DNA from: Bacteroidota bacterium
GTDB taxonomy: Bacteria > Bacteroidota > Bacteroidia > Bacteroidales > VadinHA17
Reading direction: 5' to 3'
Assembly (NCBI GenBank): GCA_021816545.1
Contig: JAKAXP010000007.1
Span: forward strand, 1-28,973
DNA length: 28,973 nt
The notes beneath the pieces are model-generated. The model had not been told where the DNA came from and made no database searches. It saw nothing but the letters and a program-made list of their open reading frames with translations. Shown one piece after another: positions 7,335-14,786 of the stretch. A program made the translations under genes and the position numbers. The stretch's first letter is position 1. The number at the start of each line of letters is the position of its first letter.

Positions 7335-8675
7335 ATGAAAAAAGTACTTCTCATATCGCTTCTCGTCATTCCTGTTTTATTCGGGTGCAAGAAAGACCCG
7401 GTACCGGAGGATAATACGCCCACAATAGAAGAACGGGCCCGGGACGGCCTGTATGACCTGATGAAATATGTTTACCTGTGGTACAACACCATGCCAACGG
7501 TAAAAGTCTCTGACTATGACGGGCCGGAAGATATTCTGGAGGCCCTTAGGTATAAGTCGAAGGACAGATGGAGCTTCGTTACCGATTATGAGAGTTTCAT
7601 GGCTTCGATGCAGGGCAGTTTCGTGGGTCACGGCATCAGGCTAAGTCTCGACAATGCCAACAACGTCAGGGTGGTGAGCCTCTATGAGGGTTCAGACCTT
7701 TGGCCCAAAGGGGTACGGAGGGGATGGATCGTTAAGGAGATAAACGGCACGCTCATTGCACCCATCTTTATTTCAGGGAACAACACAGCCTATAACAACC
7801 TGATGGGGCCGGCCACAGCGGGGATAACCAACACGTTCAAATTCATCAATCCTGCAGGGCAGGAACTGACATACACATCCACAAAGGCAAGCTTCACAAT
7901 CAACTCTGTGACGGCTTCAAAGATCCTTGACCTTCCCAGTGGCAAGACAGGCTATCTCTGTTTCGAAACCTTTATCGAGCCTTCGGAGCAGGAACTCAAC
8001 GAAGCCTTTGCCAACTTCAAGGCCAACAATGTTACTGACCTTATAATTGACCTTCGCTACAACACTGGAGGTTACATGGATATTGCGCAGCAGCTTTCAA
8101 GCCTCGTACTGACCCTGAATGACACGACGAAGGTATGCTACAAGCTGACCTATAACAGCCTTGTGGGACCGGAGTGGAATGAGAGTTACAGGTTCGTCAG
8201 GACAGCCAGCCCGCTGGGTCTTGACCGGGTTGTCTTCATCACAACCCGCAGTTCGGCGTCTGCCAGTGAGGTTGTAATAAACAGCCTGAAGCCTTATGTC
8301 GATGTCAAGATAGTTGGCGACACCACCCACGGAAAACCGGCAGGGATGAACCTGTGGGGATTCCCCTTCCCGTCTGACAGTGACCCGAATCCTGATTATG
8401 TATACGTCTTCGCTCCCATCACGTTCGAGTATCTCAATTCACTCGACCAGGGACGGTTCTATGACGGTATGTTGCCTGATGTGAAGGCTGCCGATGACAT
8501 CACACGTGACTTCGGCGACCCGGAGGAGGCCTCTCTAAAGGCAGCTATTGGTGTGCTTCAGGGAACGAAGTCGGCATCGGTGCTACCGGTCAGGCGTCCG
8601 CGGATATGGTCGGAAGCCGGCAACCAGTTGCCAACCGAGCTATTCCTCGGTCCCCCGCAAGCGTTTAAAAAGTGA
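7335..8675 (+). CDS. S41 family (C-terminal processing-type) lipoprotein peptidase
   Basis: A probable envelope-anchored serine protease. I choose the ATG at 7335 because it gives MKKVLLISLLVIPVLFGC, a signal peptide with lipobox Cys18; the longer TTG-initiated frame would begin inside the promoter box. Residues about 95-140 look like a PDZ domain (GHGIRLSLD, WIVKEING). The S41 core contains a SSASASEVV motif with the predicted nucleophile Ser309 and general-base Lys334 in THGKP. That 25-residue separation equals S430/K455 of E. coli Tsp. The N-terminal segment DGLYDLMKYVYLWYNTMP resembles other Bacteroidota members. The 446-residue length is usual for this subgroup. The stop overlaps the ruvC GTG by four bases. 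The substrate is unknown. Confidence 0.93.
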   Translation: MKKVLLISLLVIPVLFGCKKDPVPEDNTPTIEERARDGLYDLMKYVYLWYNTMPTVKVSDYDGPEDILEALRYKSKDRWSFVTDYESFMASMQGSFVGHGIRLSLDNANNVRVVSLYEGSDLWPKGVRRGWIVKEINGTLIAPIFISGNNTAYNNLMGPATAGITNTFKFINPAGQELTYTSTKASFTINSVTASKILDLPSGKTGYLCFETFIEPSEQELNEAFANFKANNVTDLIIDLRYNTGGYMDIAQQLSSLVLTLNDTTKVCYKLTYNSLVGPEWNESYRFVRTASPLGLDRVVFITTRSSASASEVVINSLKPYVDVKIVGDTTHGKPAGMNLWGFPFPSDSDPNPDYVYVFAPITFEYLNSLDQGRFYDGMLPDVKAADDITRDFGDPEEASLKAAIGVLQGTKSASVLPVRRPRIWSEAGNQLPTELFLGPPQAFKK

Positions 8676-9235
8676 AGGCTGTTCAGTCTGAAAGGATCAT
8701 CCTGGGCATTGACCCCGGAACAACCGTCACCGGTTACGGTCTCATTAGCGTATCCGGTAAAAGCCCGTCACTTATAACCCTCGGTATAATTGACCTCAGG
8801 AAGAAGGAGGATCATTTCAGGAAGATCCGTACAATCTTTGAGCAGACGCTTGAGCTGATAGACCGGTACCATCCGGATGAGTTTGCAATTGAGGCTCCCT
8901 TCTTCGGGAAAAACGTGCAGAGCATGCTCAAGCTGGGCAGGGCTCAGGGTGCTGCCATTTCGGCGGCATTATACCGTGACCTGCCTGTTTTTGAGTATGC
9001 CCCCAGGATGATCAAGATGTCAATCACGGGTCAGGGCCAGGCAAGCAAGGAACAGGTAGCTTCCATGCTGAAAACGATTCTTTCGTTCAGCAGCGAGTCG
9101 ATGGTTCTTGACGCCACCGACGCCCTCGGCGCCGCACTTTGCCACTTCTACCAGAGTAACAAGCCGGTTGCTGCGAAGGAATACAGAAACTGGGATGATT
9201 TTGTAAAGAAGAACAGCGGCAGGGTCAAACAGTAA
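8672..9235 (+). CDS. ruvC: Crossover junction endodeoxyribonuclease RuvC
   Basis: Resolves Holliday junctions with RuvAB by symmetrical cuts. The 187-residue protein has the RNase H-like acidic active site: Asp14 in ILGIDPGTTVTGYG, Glu74 in FAIEAPFFGKNVQS, and Asp147/Asp150 in VLDATDALGAALCH. The start is GTG in a GTGA overlap with the preceding peptidase stop, indicating translational coupling. This start gives the usual short N-terminus before the first catalytic Asp. It is slightly longer than E. coli RuvC because of a basic C-terminal tail (NWDDFVKKNSGRVKQ) typical of Bacteroidota. The link with the S41 peptidase looks positional, not functional. The 37-base gap to the convergent gene shows no terminator. 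Confidence 0.97.
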   Translation: MKAVQSERIILGIDPGTTVTGYGLISVSGKSPSLITLGIIDLRKKEDHFRKIRTIFEQTLELIDRYHPDEFAIEAPFFGKNVQSMLKLGRAQGAAISAALYRDLPVFEYAPRMIKMSITGQGQASKEQVASMLKTILSFSSESMVLDATDALGAALCHFYQSNKPVAAKEYRNWDDFVKKNSGRVKQ

Positions 9236-9272
9236 GGTCACTGTCCCGGCGGAAACTGTTCTATCAGAAGTA

Positions 9273-9983
9273 TCAGACTGTAAGCTTCTGTGCGGCTGCA
9301 AGGGCCACCACACTCACTCTTGTGTCAGGGGCTGACTGCAGTGCCACAACACAGGCTTCAACCGTAGATCCGGTTGTGATCACATCATCAACAAGCACAA
9401 TATGTCTGCCGGTTATCTCCCCGGGTTTGTGCACGGCGAAGAGTCCTTCAACATTCTCCCATCGCTCATACCTGCCCCTGCTGGTCTGTGACCCGGACTT
9501 ACCGGTACGGTAAAGAATGTCAGTTCTTACCGGAAGACTACAGTGTGATGCAATTCCTTCAGCAATGCAGCGGCTCTGGTTATAGCCCCTGTGCCTCTCC
9601 CTTGCAGGGTCGAGGGGCACCGGTATGATCATATCAATGTCATTCATGAATCCGCTTTCCGCCAGCACCGACCCATAGAAACTGCCGAGCATCGTTCCGA
9701 TATCCTTCCTTCCTGAATATTTGAGCATATGAATAAGCTTCCTTATCCGGCTGCCCCTGTTATAGACGGAAAAAGCTGCGGCCTTTTCAACCCTGCATCT
9801 GCCCCAGAAGGCCTGCTCGAGCATGTTGCCGCGTCTAAGGTGAAAATCAGTGCGGGCCATGTCAAGCATACAGCCTGTACATAGGACCTCCTCTCCCCTG
9901 ACCAGGTGAGCCCCGCATGAGAGACATGACCGTGGCAGGAACAGACTCAGAAAGTCGTCGGCAATATCTTTAATATGAGACAC
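9273..9983 (-). CDS. ComF family protein (phosphoribosyltransferase-like)
   Basis: ComF-type proteins are linked to DNA uptake in competent bacteria, but the Bacteroidota homologues have not generally been tested. The 236-residue protein has an N-terminal zinc ribbon with Cys20, Cys23, Cys35 and Cys38 (CLSCG ... CTGC). This is followed by a type I phosphoribosyltransferase fold with the PRPP-binding signature VLVDDVITTGST at about 196-207 and the PVPLDPARERHRGYNQS segment common to ComF. The start is GTG at 9983, which gives MSHIKDIADDFLSLFLPRSC; no ATG fits better. A TAACTTTG promoter box lies about 20 bases upstream. It is divergent from the small Cys-rich exported protein gene. Confidence 0.92.
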   Translation of the reverse strand: MSHIKDIADDFLSLFLPRSCLSCGAHLVRGEEVLCTGCMLDMARTDFHLRRGNMLEQAFWGRCRVEKAAAFSVYNRGSRIRKLIHMLKYSGRKDIGTMLGSFYGSVLAESGFMNDIDMIIPVPLDPARERHRGYNQSRCIAEGIASHCSLPVRTDILYRTGKSGSQTSRGRYERWENVEGLFAVHKPGEITGRHIVLVDDVITTGSTVEACVVALQSAPDTRVSVVALAAAQKLTV

Positions 9984-10003
9984 TTCACAGCGAGAAGTAC
10001 AAT

Positions 10004-10011
10004 CAAAGTTA
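10004..10011 (-). promoter_or_regulatory. -7 box for the comF-like gene
   Basis: The minus strand reads TAACTTTG, matching TAnnTTTG, about 20 bases before the GTG start. The implied leader is only about 15 bases. No exact -33 TTTG is seen. Confidence 0.45.
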
Positions 10012-10093
10012 TGATATTTGTGATAAACATGCTGCGGTAATTAAAACTTTTCTATCTTGCACACGTTTATTAATAAACCAATTGACAATTAGT

Positions 10094-10411
10094 ATGAAGA
10101 AATGGATGATTGGCAGCCTTATCCTCATCGCGATGATGGTCGTGGCTGCAGGGGTCTATGCTCAGACAACCGACAAGGAAAAGAAACACACCAAGAGTGA
10201 GTGCACCTTTGTCGATCAGAACAAGGACGGCAAGTGTGATGTATGCGGTTCAACAACCGATGCATGCAAGAAAGACGCTGCTGCTGCCGCAAAGAGCACA
10301 GACTGTTCAAAGTGTCCGTCAGCTGCAACTTGCGGCGACAAGAAGGGTGAAGTAGTTCCTGCAAAGGAAGGCGCTGCCCCGTCTGTACCGTGCTGCGCAG
10401 GAAAGAAGTAA
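10094..10411 (+). CDS. Small exported cysteine-rich protein of unknown function
   Basis: A 105-residue protein I cannot assign to a named family. The ATG at 10094 (MKKWMIGSLILIAMMVVAAG) gives a clear signal peptide with probable cleavage after VYA (residue 23); an upstream in-frame TTG would add only four residues. The mature part of about 80 residues is Lys/Ala-rich and holds nine cysteines (37, 48, 51, 58, 71, 74, 80, 100, 101). Segment 41-52, DQNKDGKCDVCG, resembles an EF-hand-type calcium loop (DxNxDG) merged with a CxxC pair. CSKC and a terminal CC pair follow. Possible roles are metal binding or thiol chemistry in the periplasm, but neither is shown. A weak -7-like TATCTTGC sits at 10053-10060. 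The gene ends at a strong terminator. Confidence 0.75.
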   Translation: MKKWMIGSLILIAMMVVAAGVYAQTTDKEKKHTKSECTFVDQNKDGKCDVCGSTTDACKKDAAAAAKSTDCSKCPSAATCGDKKGEVVPAKEGAAPSVPCCAGKK

Positions 10412-10428
10412 ATTCAACTGCTGATTAT

Positions 10429-10462
10429 AAAAAAGCCCCTGTCGTTGACGGGGGCTTTTTTT
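10429..10462. terminator. Bidirectional intrinsic terminator
   Basis: GCCCCTGTC (10435-10443) pairs with GACGGGGGC (10447-10455) around a GTT loop: nine pairs including one G-T wobble. It is flanked by A6 upstream and T7 downstream, so it can stop the small Cys-rich gene on the plus strand and the greA-HIT transcript on the minus strand. Confidence 0.93.
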
Positions 10463-10486
10463 ATTGTTCCGTGCCGGCCGGGGACG

Positions 10487-10909
10487 CTAACGGTATAATC
10501 CGGACCGGGATCGGAGCCTTACGTGTGCCCCTATCTCCCTGGCCAGCTTCTCATTTTCTTCCTTCGTGAGTGAGACCCTCGGGTTGGTGAAGAGCATATC
10601 GCCCTCCCTGGTTATGGGTATAAGGTGAATATGGGCGTGAGGCACCTCGAGCCCTAACACCGCCACGCCTATCCTGTTGCATTCGATCACCTCCTTCATT
10701 GCCCTGGCCACCTTCTGTGCGAAGATCATCATACCTGCCAACATTTCCTCATCGAGGTCAAAGATATAATCCACTTCCTTCTTGGGGACAACAAGCATAT
10801 GACCAGCCTTCAGAGGCCTTACATCAAGAAATGCGATGTAGCGGTCATCCTCGGCCACCCTGTAGCAGGGTATCTCGCCGTTGATGATCCTGGTAAATAT
10901 TGATGCCAT
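10487..10909 (-). CDS. HIT family protein (histidine triad nucleotide-binding/hydrolase)
   Basis: A small cytoplasmic nucleotide-binding protein of the HIT superfamily, whose members hydrolyse nucleoside phosphoramidates or related adenylates. The 140-residue protein begins IFTRIINGEIPCYRVAEDD, the standard Hint-type N-terminus. It carries the triad VPHAHIHLIP with His91, His93 and His95; His95 corresponds to the last His of the triad and His93 to the usual catalytic one. Another conserved block is PLKAGHMLVVPKK. It lies 12 bases downstream of greA and shares its promoter; the bidirectional terminator follows the stop. The physiological substrate is not apparent. Confidence 0.94.
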   Translation of the reverse strand: MASIFTRIINGEIPCYRVAEDDRYIAFLDVRPLKAGHMLVVPKKEVDYIFDLDEEMLAGMMIFAQKVARAMKEVIECNRIGVAVLGLEVPHAHIHLIPITREGDMLFTNPRVSLTKEENEKLAREIGAHVRLRSRSGLYR

Positions 10910-10921
10910 TGTTCAGGATTT

Positions 10922-11392
10922 TCAGATTGATATTTCAATAATCTCAAACGGGATGGTTCCTGCCGGCACCTTAACCTGCACGACATCGCCTACCTCCTTG
11001 CCCATTATTCCCTGTGCAATAGGTGAGGTGGCTGCAATCTTGCCTTCCTTCAGGTTTGCCTCTCCTTCCGGTACCAGCTGGTACTCCATGACTACGCCGT
11101 TTGCCTTGTTGCGGATCCTGACCCTGTTGAGGATCTGCACTGTTTTGGTGTTGATCCTTGAGCCGTCTATAATCCGTGATCTGGCCACCATGTCTTCCAG
11201 CTTTGCTATCTTCATCTCAAGCATGCCCTGTGCTTCCTTGGCGGCAGAATATTCGGCATTCTCAGTAAGGTCACCCTTATCACGGGCATCGGCAATCATA
11301 CGTGCAATAGCCGGCCTTTCATTACGGAGCTGATCAAGCTCCTCCTTCATTTTCTGGAGCCCCTCTTCCGTTACATAAACAAATTCCGACAT
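10922..11392 (-). CDS. greA: Transcription elongation factor GreA
   Basis: Rescues backtracked RNA polymerase by stimulating cleavage of the nascent RNA 3' end. The 156-residue protein has the N-terminal coiled coil (about residues 8-75) with the acidic tip in RDKGDLTENAEYSAAKEAQG. Asp41 and Glu44 there are the residues expected to coordinate the metal in the polymerase channel. The C-terminal FKBP-like domain includes NGVVMEYQLVPEGEA and SPIAQGIMGKEVGD. The start MSEFVYVTEEGLQKMKEEL is the usual one. It is the first gene of a greA-HIT operon with a canonical Bacteroidota promoter and a leader of about 60 bases that contains a CCGG/CCGG hairpin. Confidence 0.97.
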   Translation of the reverse strand: MSEFVYVTEEGLQKMKEELDQLRNERPAIARMIADARDKGDLTENAEYSAAKEAQGMLEMKIAKLEDMVARSRIIDGSRINTKTVQILNRVRIRNKANGVVMEYQLVPEGEANLKEGKIAATSPIAQGIMGKEVGDVVQVKVPAGTIPFEIIEISI

Positions 11393-11455
11393 AATTTCTC
11401 TTAAATAGGTTAAAAAATAAGAAGAATCCCGGCATTACCGGAACTCTTCAAAGAA

Positions 11456-11487
11456 CAAATATAAAAATTTTTTAATATAAAACCAAA
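11456..11487 (-). promoter_or_regulatory. Canonical Bacteroidota promoter for greA-HIT
   Basis: On the minus strand, TTTG (complement of 11484-11487) is followed after exactly 20 bases by TATATTTG (complement of 11456-11463). Both -33 and -7 boxes match consensus with ideal spacing. Transcription would start near 11449. Confidence 0.82.
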
Positions 11488-11515
11488 TTCCTGTGCTATA
11501 GTAAATATCAGATAA

Positions 11516-12187
11516 TCAATAGGAGTACTCTTTCCTGTCAAGTATCACCGAATAAATTACTGCTTTTTTCAGGTCTAAACTGCCGGTATGCAACTCCGCA
11601 CCGGGCCCGTCATTGTAATCGAAGTTAGGTGCATCACCTATCTCACTGTCTGATATCTCATTATGCACAAAATCCCCCATTGCAGTATCAATCAGTGAAG
11701 ACACCCCTTCAGAAGCGAATGCAGCTGCCATTGAGTCTGCGATGGAGCCCTCGCGGGCGAAGGCTTCGCTCATCCCTGATGCGACTGAACCCTCGCGGCT
11801 GAAGGCTCTTGCCAGGGGATCTTCAAAATTTCCCTCGCGGTTGAAATCGCCTGCCATCGGTTCATCATAACTTCCCTCCATGGAGGGCTCAGACGGGATG
11901 AACCAGGGTGAAGGTTTTGGTGCAGGTTTTTGCTGCATGACCGGGGAGGGTGCAGGCCGCTCCTGTCTCACCGGGGAGGGTGCAGGCCGCTCCTGCCTCA
12001 TTGTTGAAGGCGCCGGCCTGGTCGTCTGCATCGTGCTCCTTTCCGGTGGCCTGGTAACAACATTACCCGGCTTTCGCTGTACGGGTTTCGGTGCGCCGGG
12101 TTTCTTCTTACCCTTGCCCTGGAATGACCCGGCCAGGGCAATCACCCCCAGTATTATGTAAAAAACCAAATTGCCTATATCTTCCAT
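11516..12187 (-). CDS. Membrane-anchored repeat protein of unknown function
   Basis: Not a named family, though Bacteroidota encode similar MEDIGNLVFY-type proteins. Residues 5-21 form one N-terminal membrane span (GNLVFYIILGVIALAG), followed by a basic stretch (KGKKK) that suggests the rest is cytoplasmic. Residues about 57-93 are a proline-rich linker of 10-residue repeats (ERPAPSPVRQ pattern). Residues 101-170 are five consecutive 14-residue repeats, each with Glu-Gly at positions 4-5 (FNREG, FSREG, FAREG, FASEG). The C-terminus (LDLKKAVIYSVILDRKEY) is compact and looks conserved. The start lies 8 bases after the upstream basic protein's stop, so the two form an operon. The tethered-linker layout suggests a scaffold or adaptor, which is an inference. 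Confidence 0.75.
   Translation of the reverse strand: MEDIGNLVFYIILGVIALAGSFQGKGKKKPGAPKPVQRKPGNVVTRPPERSTMQTTRPAPSTMRQERPAPSPVRQERPAPSPVMQQKPAPKPSPWFIPSEPSMEGSYDEPMAGDFNREGNFEDPLARAFSREGSVASGMSEAFAREGSIADSMAAAFASEGVSSLIDTAMGDFVHNEISDSEIGDAPNFDYNDGPGAELHTGSLDLKKAVIYSVILDRKEYSY
11678..11887 (-). repeat. Five 14-residue (42-bp) coding repeats
   Basis: Within the membrane-anchored protein, residues 101-170 divide into five units of exactly 14 residues beginning PSMEG, FNREG, FSREG, FAREG and FASEG. Each unit has Met or Leu around position 10-11. Regular phase without gaps suggests expansion by tandem duplication. Confidence 0.75.
11941..12000 (-). repeat. Two near-identical 30-bp direct repeats
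   Basis: 11941-11970 and 11971-12000 differ at one base only (t/c near the end of the unit). They encode consecutive ERPAPSPV-type decapeptides of the proline-rich linker. A more diverged third unit precedes them in the coding direction. This is a candidate site for length variation. Confidence 0.9.
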
Positions 12188-12195
12188 CTTCTTCC

Positions 12196-12792
12196 TTATT
12201 TTTTAATCCTGTGCTGCCTGAGCCGCGGTTGTTTTTTCGGATCCACAGTCTTTGCCTTTTTCTTTTGCTGCTTCAGCACCGGCTGTTTGGATGGATCTTT
12301 TGTCTTCGAACGTGCCTTCTGCTTCTGCTGCTTCAGTTCCGGCTGTTTTGCCGGGTCCTTGGTCTTTGGCTTCGGCCCCGCCCTGTCTGGTTCTGGCTGC
12401 CTGGGCTTACTCAGCTCCGGTTCAGCCTGCTCCTTTCGCTGTTTCTTTCTCTTTATCTTGTATTTGTCAGCCGTGTTCTTACTGTTATTCTCCATCCGTG
12501 CCTTTGTGCCCTCGCTCTGAATCTCGTAATGCCTTCCCCTCATCTCCTTCAGGGCCTTTTCGTCCTCCCTGTCACGCCTGGCCTCCTTCTTCGCCTGCTC
12601 CTTCATCGCCTTCGCAGCAGCCCTGCTTTCTCCTCCCTCCTTCACCGGCTTGCTCCGTCTGGAACTGCCGAAGGTCTCCCTTTCAAAGCGCTTGGTGGCA
12701 TTCTTCTGGGCATTGCAGTCGGTCACCTGAACTGCAAAAAGCATCATGATCACCAATACTGCAAACCTTACCGATACTAACTCATTCTTCAT
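12196..12792 (-). CDS. Exported, highly basic repeat protein of unknown function
   Basis: A 198-residue protein without a named domain. Residues 1-28 look like a signal peptide (VRFAVLVIMMLFAVQVTDCNA, then QKN), so the very basic mature part should be exported. Segment QKNATKRFERETFGSSRRSK followed by HYEIQSEGTKARM resembles a small family common in Bacteroidales. The middle is Lys/Glu/Arg-rich and probably helical or disordered. The last 56 residues are three repeats of 18-20 residues with the core KTKDPxKQPxLKQQK. The start ATG is the first in frame and gives the best signal peptide. It is the first gene of a pair with the membrane-anchored repeat protein, divergent from the Rieske-like lipoprotein gene. 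A nucleic-acid or polyanion-binding role is possible from charge alone but is unproven. Confidence 0.72.
   Translation of the reverse strand: MKNELVSVRFAVLVIMMLFAVQVTDCNAQKNATKRFERETFGSSRRSKPVKEGGESRAAAKAMKEQAKKEARRDREDEKALKEMRGRHYEIQSEGTKARMENNSKNTADKYKIKRKKQRKEQAEPELSKPRQPEPDRAGPKPKTKDPAKQPELKQQKQKARSKTKDPSKQPVLKQQKKKAKTVDPKKQPRLRQHRIKK
12199..12366 (-). repeat. Three 54-60 bp repeats encoding Lys-rich units
   Basis: The C-terminal 56 codons form three units (20, 18 and 18 residues), each beginning KTKDP or KTVDP and containing KQPxL followed by KQQK or its variant RQHR. Similarity is also visible at DNA level, for example CTGCTTCAG followed by CCGGCTGTTT on the plus strand. Confidence 0.75.
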
Positions 12793-12856
12793 TTCGTTTT
12801 TCAGTTAGCTGCGTCAAAACAGAAATAGTTACATTTACAGAAACGGAAGGAAGCCC

Positions 12857-13342
12857 ATGTCAGTTTCAAATTTAAGGTTTTTTTTACTCATTTCGCTCTT
12901 TGTCATGGTCACAACCTCATGTGACAGGGAGAAAAACGAAGTGATACCTGACATAACTGTAGACTTCACAATCACATTTTCCGATCCGGAGTTTTTTGAC
13001 CTCTTCTACTCACCGGGCACCAGTGCCCTTATCTCATCGGTTCACAGGCATCTTGGACTTGGTACGGCAGGATTTGACGGCAACGGCATCATTGTATACA
13101 ACACCGGCCTGCAGGGATTTGAATATGCTGCTTTCGACCGCACCTGTCCCCACTGCTATGCAAATGATGCCGAAAGTGTTGCCGTGAATATTGACGGTGT
13201 ATATGCCATATGTCCCAGGTGCTCCACCAATTATGCCCTGGGTGCATCAGGACTGCCACAGAGCGGACCCGGACGATATTATCTGAAAAATTACCACACC
13301 TCATTCACCGGTTACAGTGTGAGGGTATGGAACAGGAAATAA
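12857..13342 (+). CDS. Rieske-like lipoprotein with altered metal-ligand motif
   Basis: A 161-residue predicted lipoprotein: signal peptide MSVSNLRFFLLISLFVMVTTSC with lipobox Cys22. Residues about 75-160 resemble a Rieske-type beta fold: GIIVYN, then FDRTCPHC (Cys97, His99, Cys100), VDGVYAICPRCSTNYAL (Cys119, Cys122), and SGPGRYYLKNY near the C-terminus. True Rieske proteins ligate [2Fe-2S] with CxH and CxxH. Here the second motif is CPRC, so the last His is replaced by Cys, and an extra Cys follows the first motif. The set CPHC plus CPRC could also bind zinc. Similar degenerate Rieske lipoproteins occur in Bacteroidota and their role is unknown. A near-consensus -7 box TACATTTA (12830-12837) precedes it. 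It converges on ahcY with a 6-base gap. Confidence 0.78.
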   Translation: MSVSNLRFFLLISLFVMVTTSCDREKNEVIPDITVDFTITFSDPEFFDLFYSPGTSALISSVHRHLGLGTAGFDGNGIIVYNTGLQGFEYAAFDRTCPHCYANDAESVAVNIDGVYAICPRCSTNYALGASGLPQSGPGRYYLKNYHTSFTGYSVRVWNRK

Positions 13343-13348
13343 AATGTC

Positions 13349-14764
13349 TTAGTACCTGTAATGATCAGGCTTGTACGGGCCTTCGGCAGGAACACCTATA
13401 TAGTCGGCCTGCTCCCTGGTCAGTTTTGTAAGACTGACGCCAAGCTGTGCAAGGTGAAGGCGTGCCACCTCTTCGTCAAGCTCCTTGGGCAGCCTGTATA
13501 CTCCAACCGCATACTCCTTCGTCCATAGATCTATCTGAGCCAGTGTCTGGTTGCTGAACGAGTTGCTCATCACGAATGAAGGATGGCCTGTGGCACAGCC
13601 GAGGTTTACCAGCCGTCCTTCAGCAAGAAGGAATATTGCGTGTCCGTCAGGGAAAACGTACTTGTCGACCTGCGGTTTGATATTGATCTTCTTTATGCCA
13701 TTGTAGGCGTTGAGGGCGTCAACCTGGATCTCGTTGTCAAAGTGACCTATATTGCAGACGATAGCCTGGTCCTTCATCTTTTCCAGGTGCTCAATCGTTA
13801 TGATGTCACGGTTTCCGGTTGCGGTTACAAATATGTTCCCTTCCGCGAGAGCCTCCTCAACAGTTTTCACTTCAAAGCCCTCCATTGCAGCCTGCAGTGC
13901 ACATATTGGGTCAATCTCGGTCACGATTACCCTGGCACCGTAAGACCTCATCGATCTTGCCGATCCCTTTCCAACGTCGCCGTAGCCGCATACAACCACC
14001 ACCTTGCCTGCAATCATCACATCGGTTGCCCTTTTGATGCCGTCGGCAAGCGATTCGCGGCAGCCATACAGGTTATCAAACTTGCTCTTGGTAACAGAAT
14101 CGTTTACGTTGATGGCCGGAACCAGCAGTTCACCTGCCTCCATCATCTGGTACAGACGGTGCACGCCGGTTGTCGTCTCCTCGGATATCCCCTTCATCTC
14201 CTTTACTGTCCTGTGCCATTTCTGAGGATCCTCGGCAAGGATACTGCGGAGAGTGTCAAGCACAATTGCCTCTTCCCTGCTTGCAGGTTTTGCGTCAAGT
14301 ACCGACGGATTTTTCTCAGCCTTGAATCCGAGATGGACAAGCAGCGAGGCATCACCGCCGTCATCAACAATCAGGTTCGGGCCTTTTCCACCCGGAAATG
14401 TGAGTGCCTGTGCGGTGCACCACCAGTACTCCTCAAGAGTCTCTCCCTTCCATGCGAACACGGGTATTCCGGCTGCGGCTATGGCAGCGGCGGCATGATC
14501 CTGTGTCGAGAAAATGTTGCAGCTTGCCCATCTGACCTCAGCACCCAGTTCCTTCAGAGTCTCAATGAGAACGGCTGTCTGGATGGTCATATGAAGCGAG
14601 CCGGTTATCCTTGCACCCTTAAGAGGCTTCGTGGCTGAATATTTGTTCCTGATTGACAGGAGTCCGGGCATTTCCTTTTCTGCAATTTCTATTTCCTTGC
14701 GGCCGAATTCTGCCTGTGAAATATCCTTTACCCTGTACTGAAGATCGTTGTTGATGAATGACAT
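13349..14764 (-). CDS. ahcY: Adenosylhomocysteinase (S-adenosyl-L-homocysteine hydrolase)
   Basis: NAD-dependent cytoplasmic enzyme that splits S-adenosylhomocysteine into homocysteine and adenosine, clearing the product inhibitor of methyltransferases. The 471-residue protein shows GSLHMTIQTAVLIETL near residue 55, SCNIFSTQDHAAAA near 81, and the NAD-binding glycine motif GYGDVGKGSA at 260-269. It ends in the characteristic KPDHYRY, whose Lys and Tyr complete the neighbouring subunit's active site. It carries the extra segment (about 145-190) found in many bacterial enzymes and absent from shorter forms. A TATCTTTG box lies 23 bases upstream, so it has its own promoter in the short gap after ribF. 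I saw no SAH riboswitch-like structure in that gap. Confidence 0.97.
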   Translation of the reverse strand: MSFINNDLQYRVKDISQAEFGRKEIEIAEKEMPGLLSIRNKYSATKPLKGARITGSLHMTIQTAVLIETLKELGAEVRWASCNIFSTQDHAAAAIAAAGIPVFAWKGETLEEYWWCTAQALTFPGGKGPNLIVDDGGDASLLVHLGFKAEKNPSVLDAKPASREEAIVLDTLRSILAEDPQKWHRTVKEMKGISEETTTGVHRLYQMMEAGELLVPAINVNDSVTKSKFDNLYGCRESLADGIKRATDVMIAGKVVVVCGYGDVGKGSARSMRSYGARVIVTEIDPICALQAAMEGFEVKTVEEALAEGNIFVTATGNRDIITIEHLEKMKDQAIVCNIGHFDNEIQVDALNAYNGIKKINIKPQVDKYVFPDGHAIFLLAEGRLVNLGCATGHPSFVMSNSFSNQTLAQIDLWTKEYAVGVYRLPKELDEEVARLHLAQLGVSLTKLTREQADYIGVPAEGPYKPDHYRY

Positions 14765-14786
14765 GTCTGAAAAATTTTTAAGTCTG

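Noticed and set aside
12091..12780. Overlapping plus-strand frames opposite the Lys-rich repeat protein
   Set aside because: Several frames are open there because the real gene is repetitive and biased. None has a plausible product, while the minus-strand frame has a signal peptide and family resemblance.
13583..14638. 351-codon open frame on the plus strand opposite ahcY
   Set aside because: It lies entirely antisense to a highly conserved enzyme, has no recognisable domain, and has a low-complexity Cys/His/Pro-rich composition typical of shadow frames.
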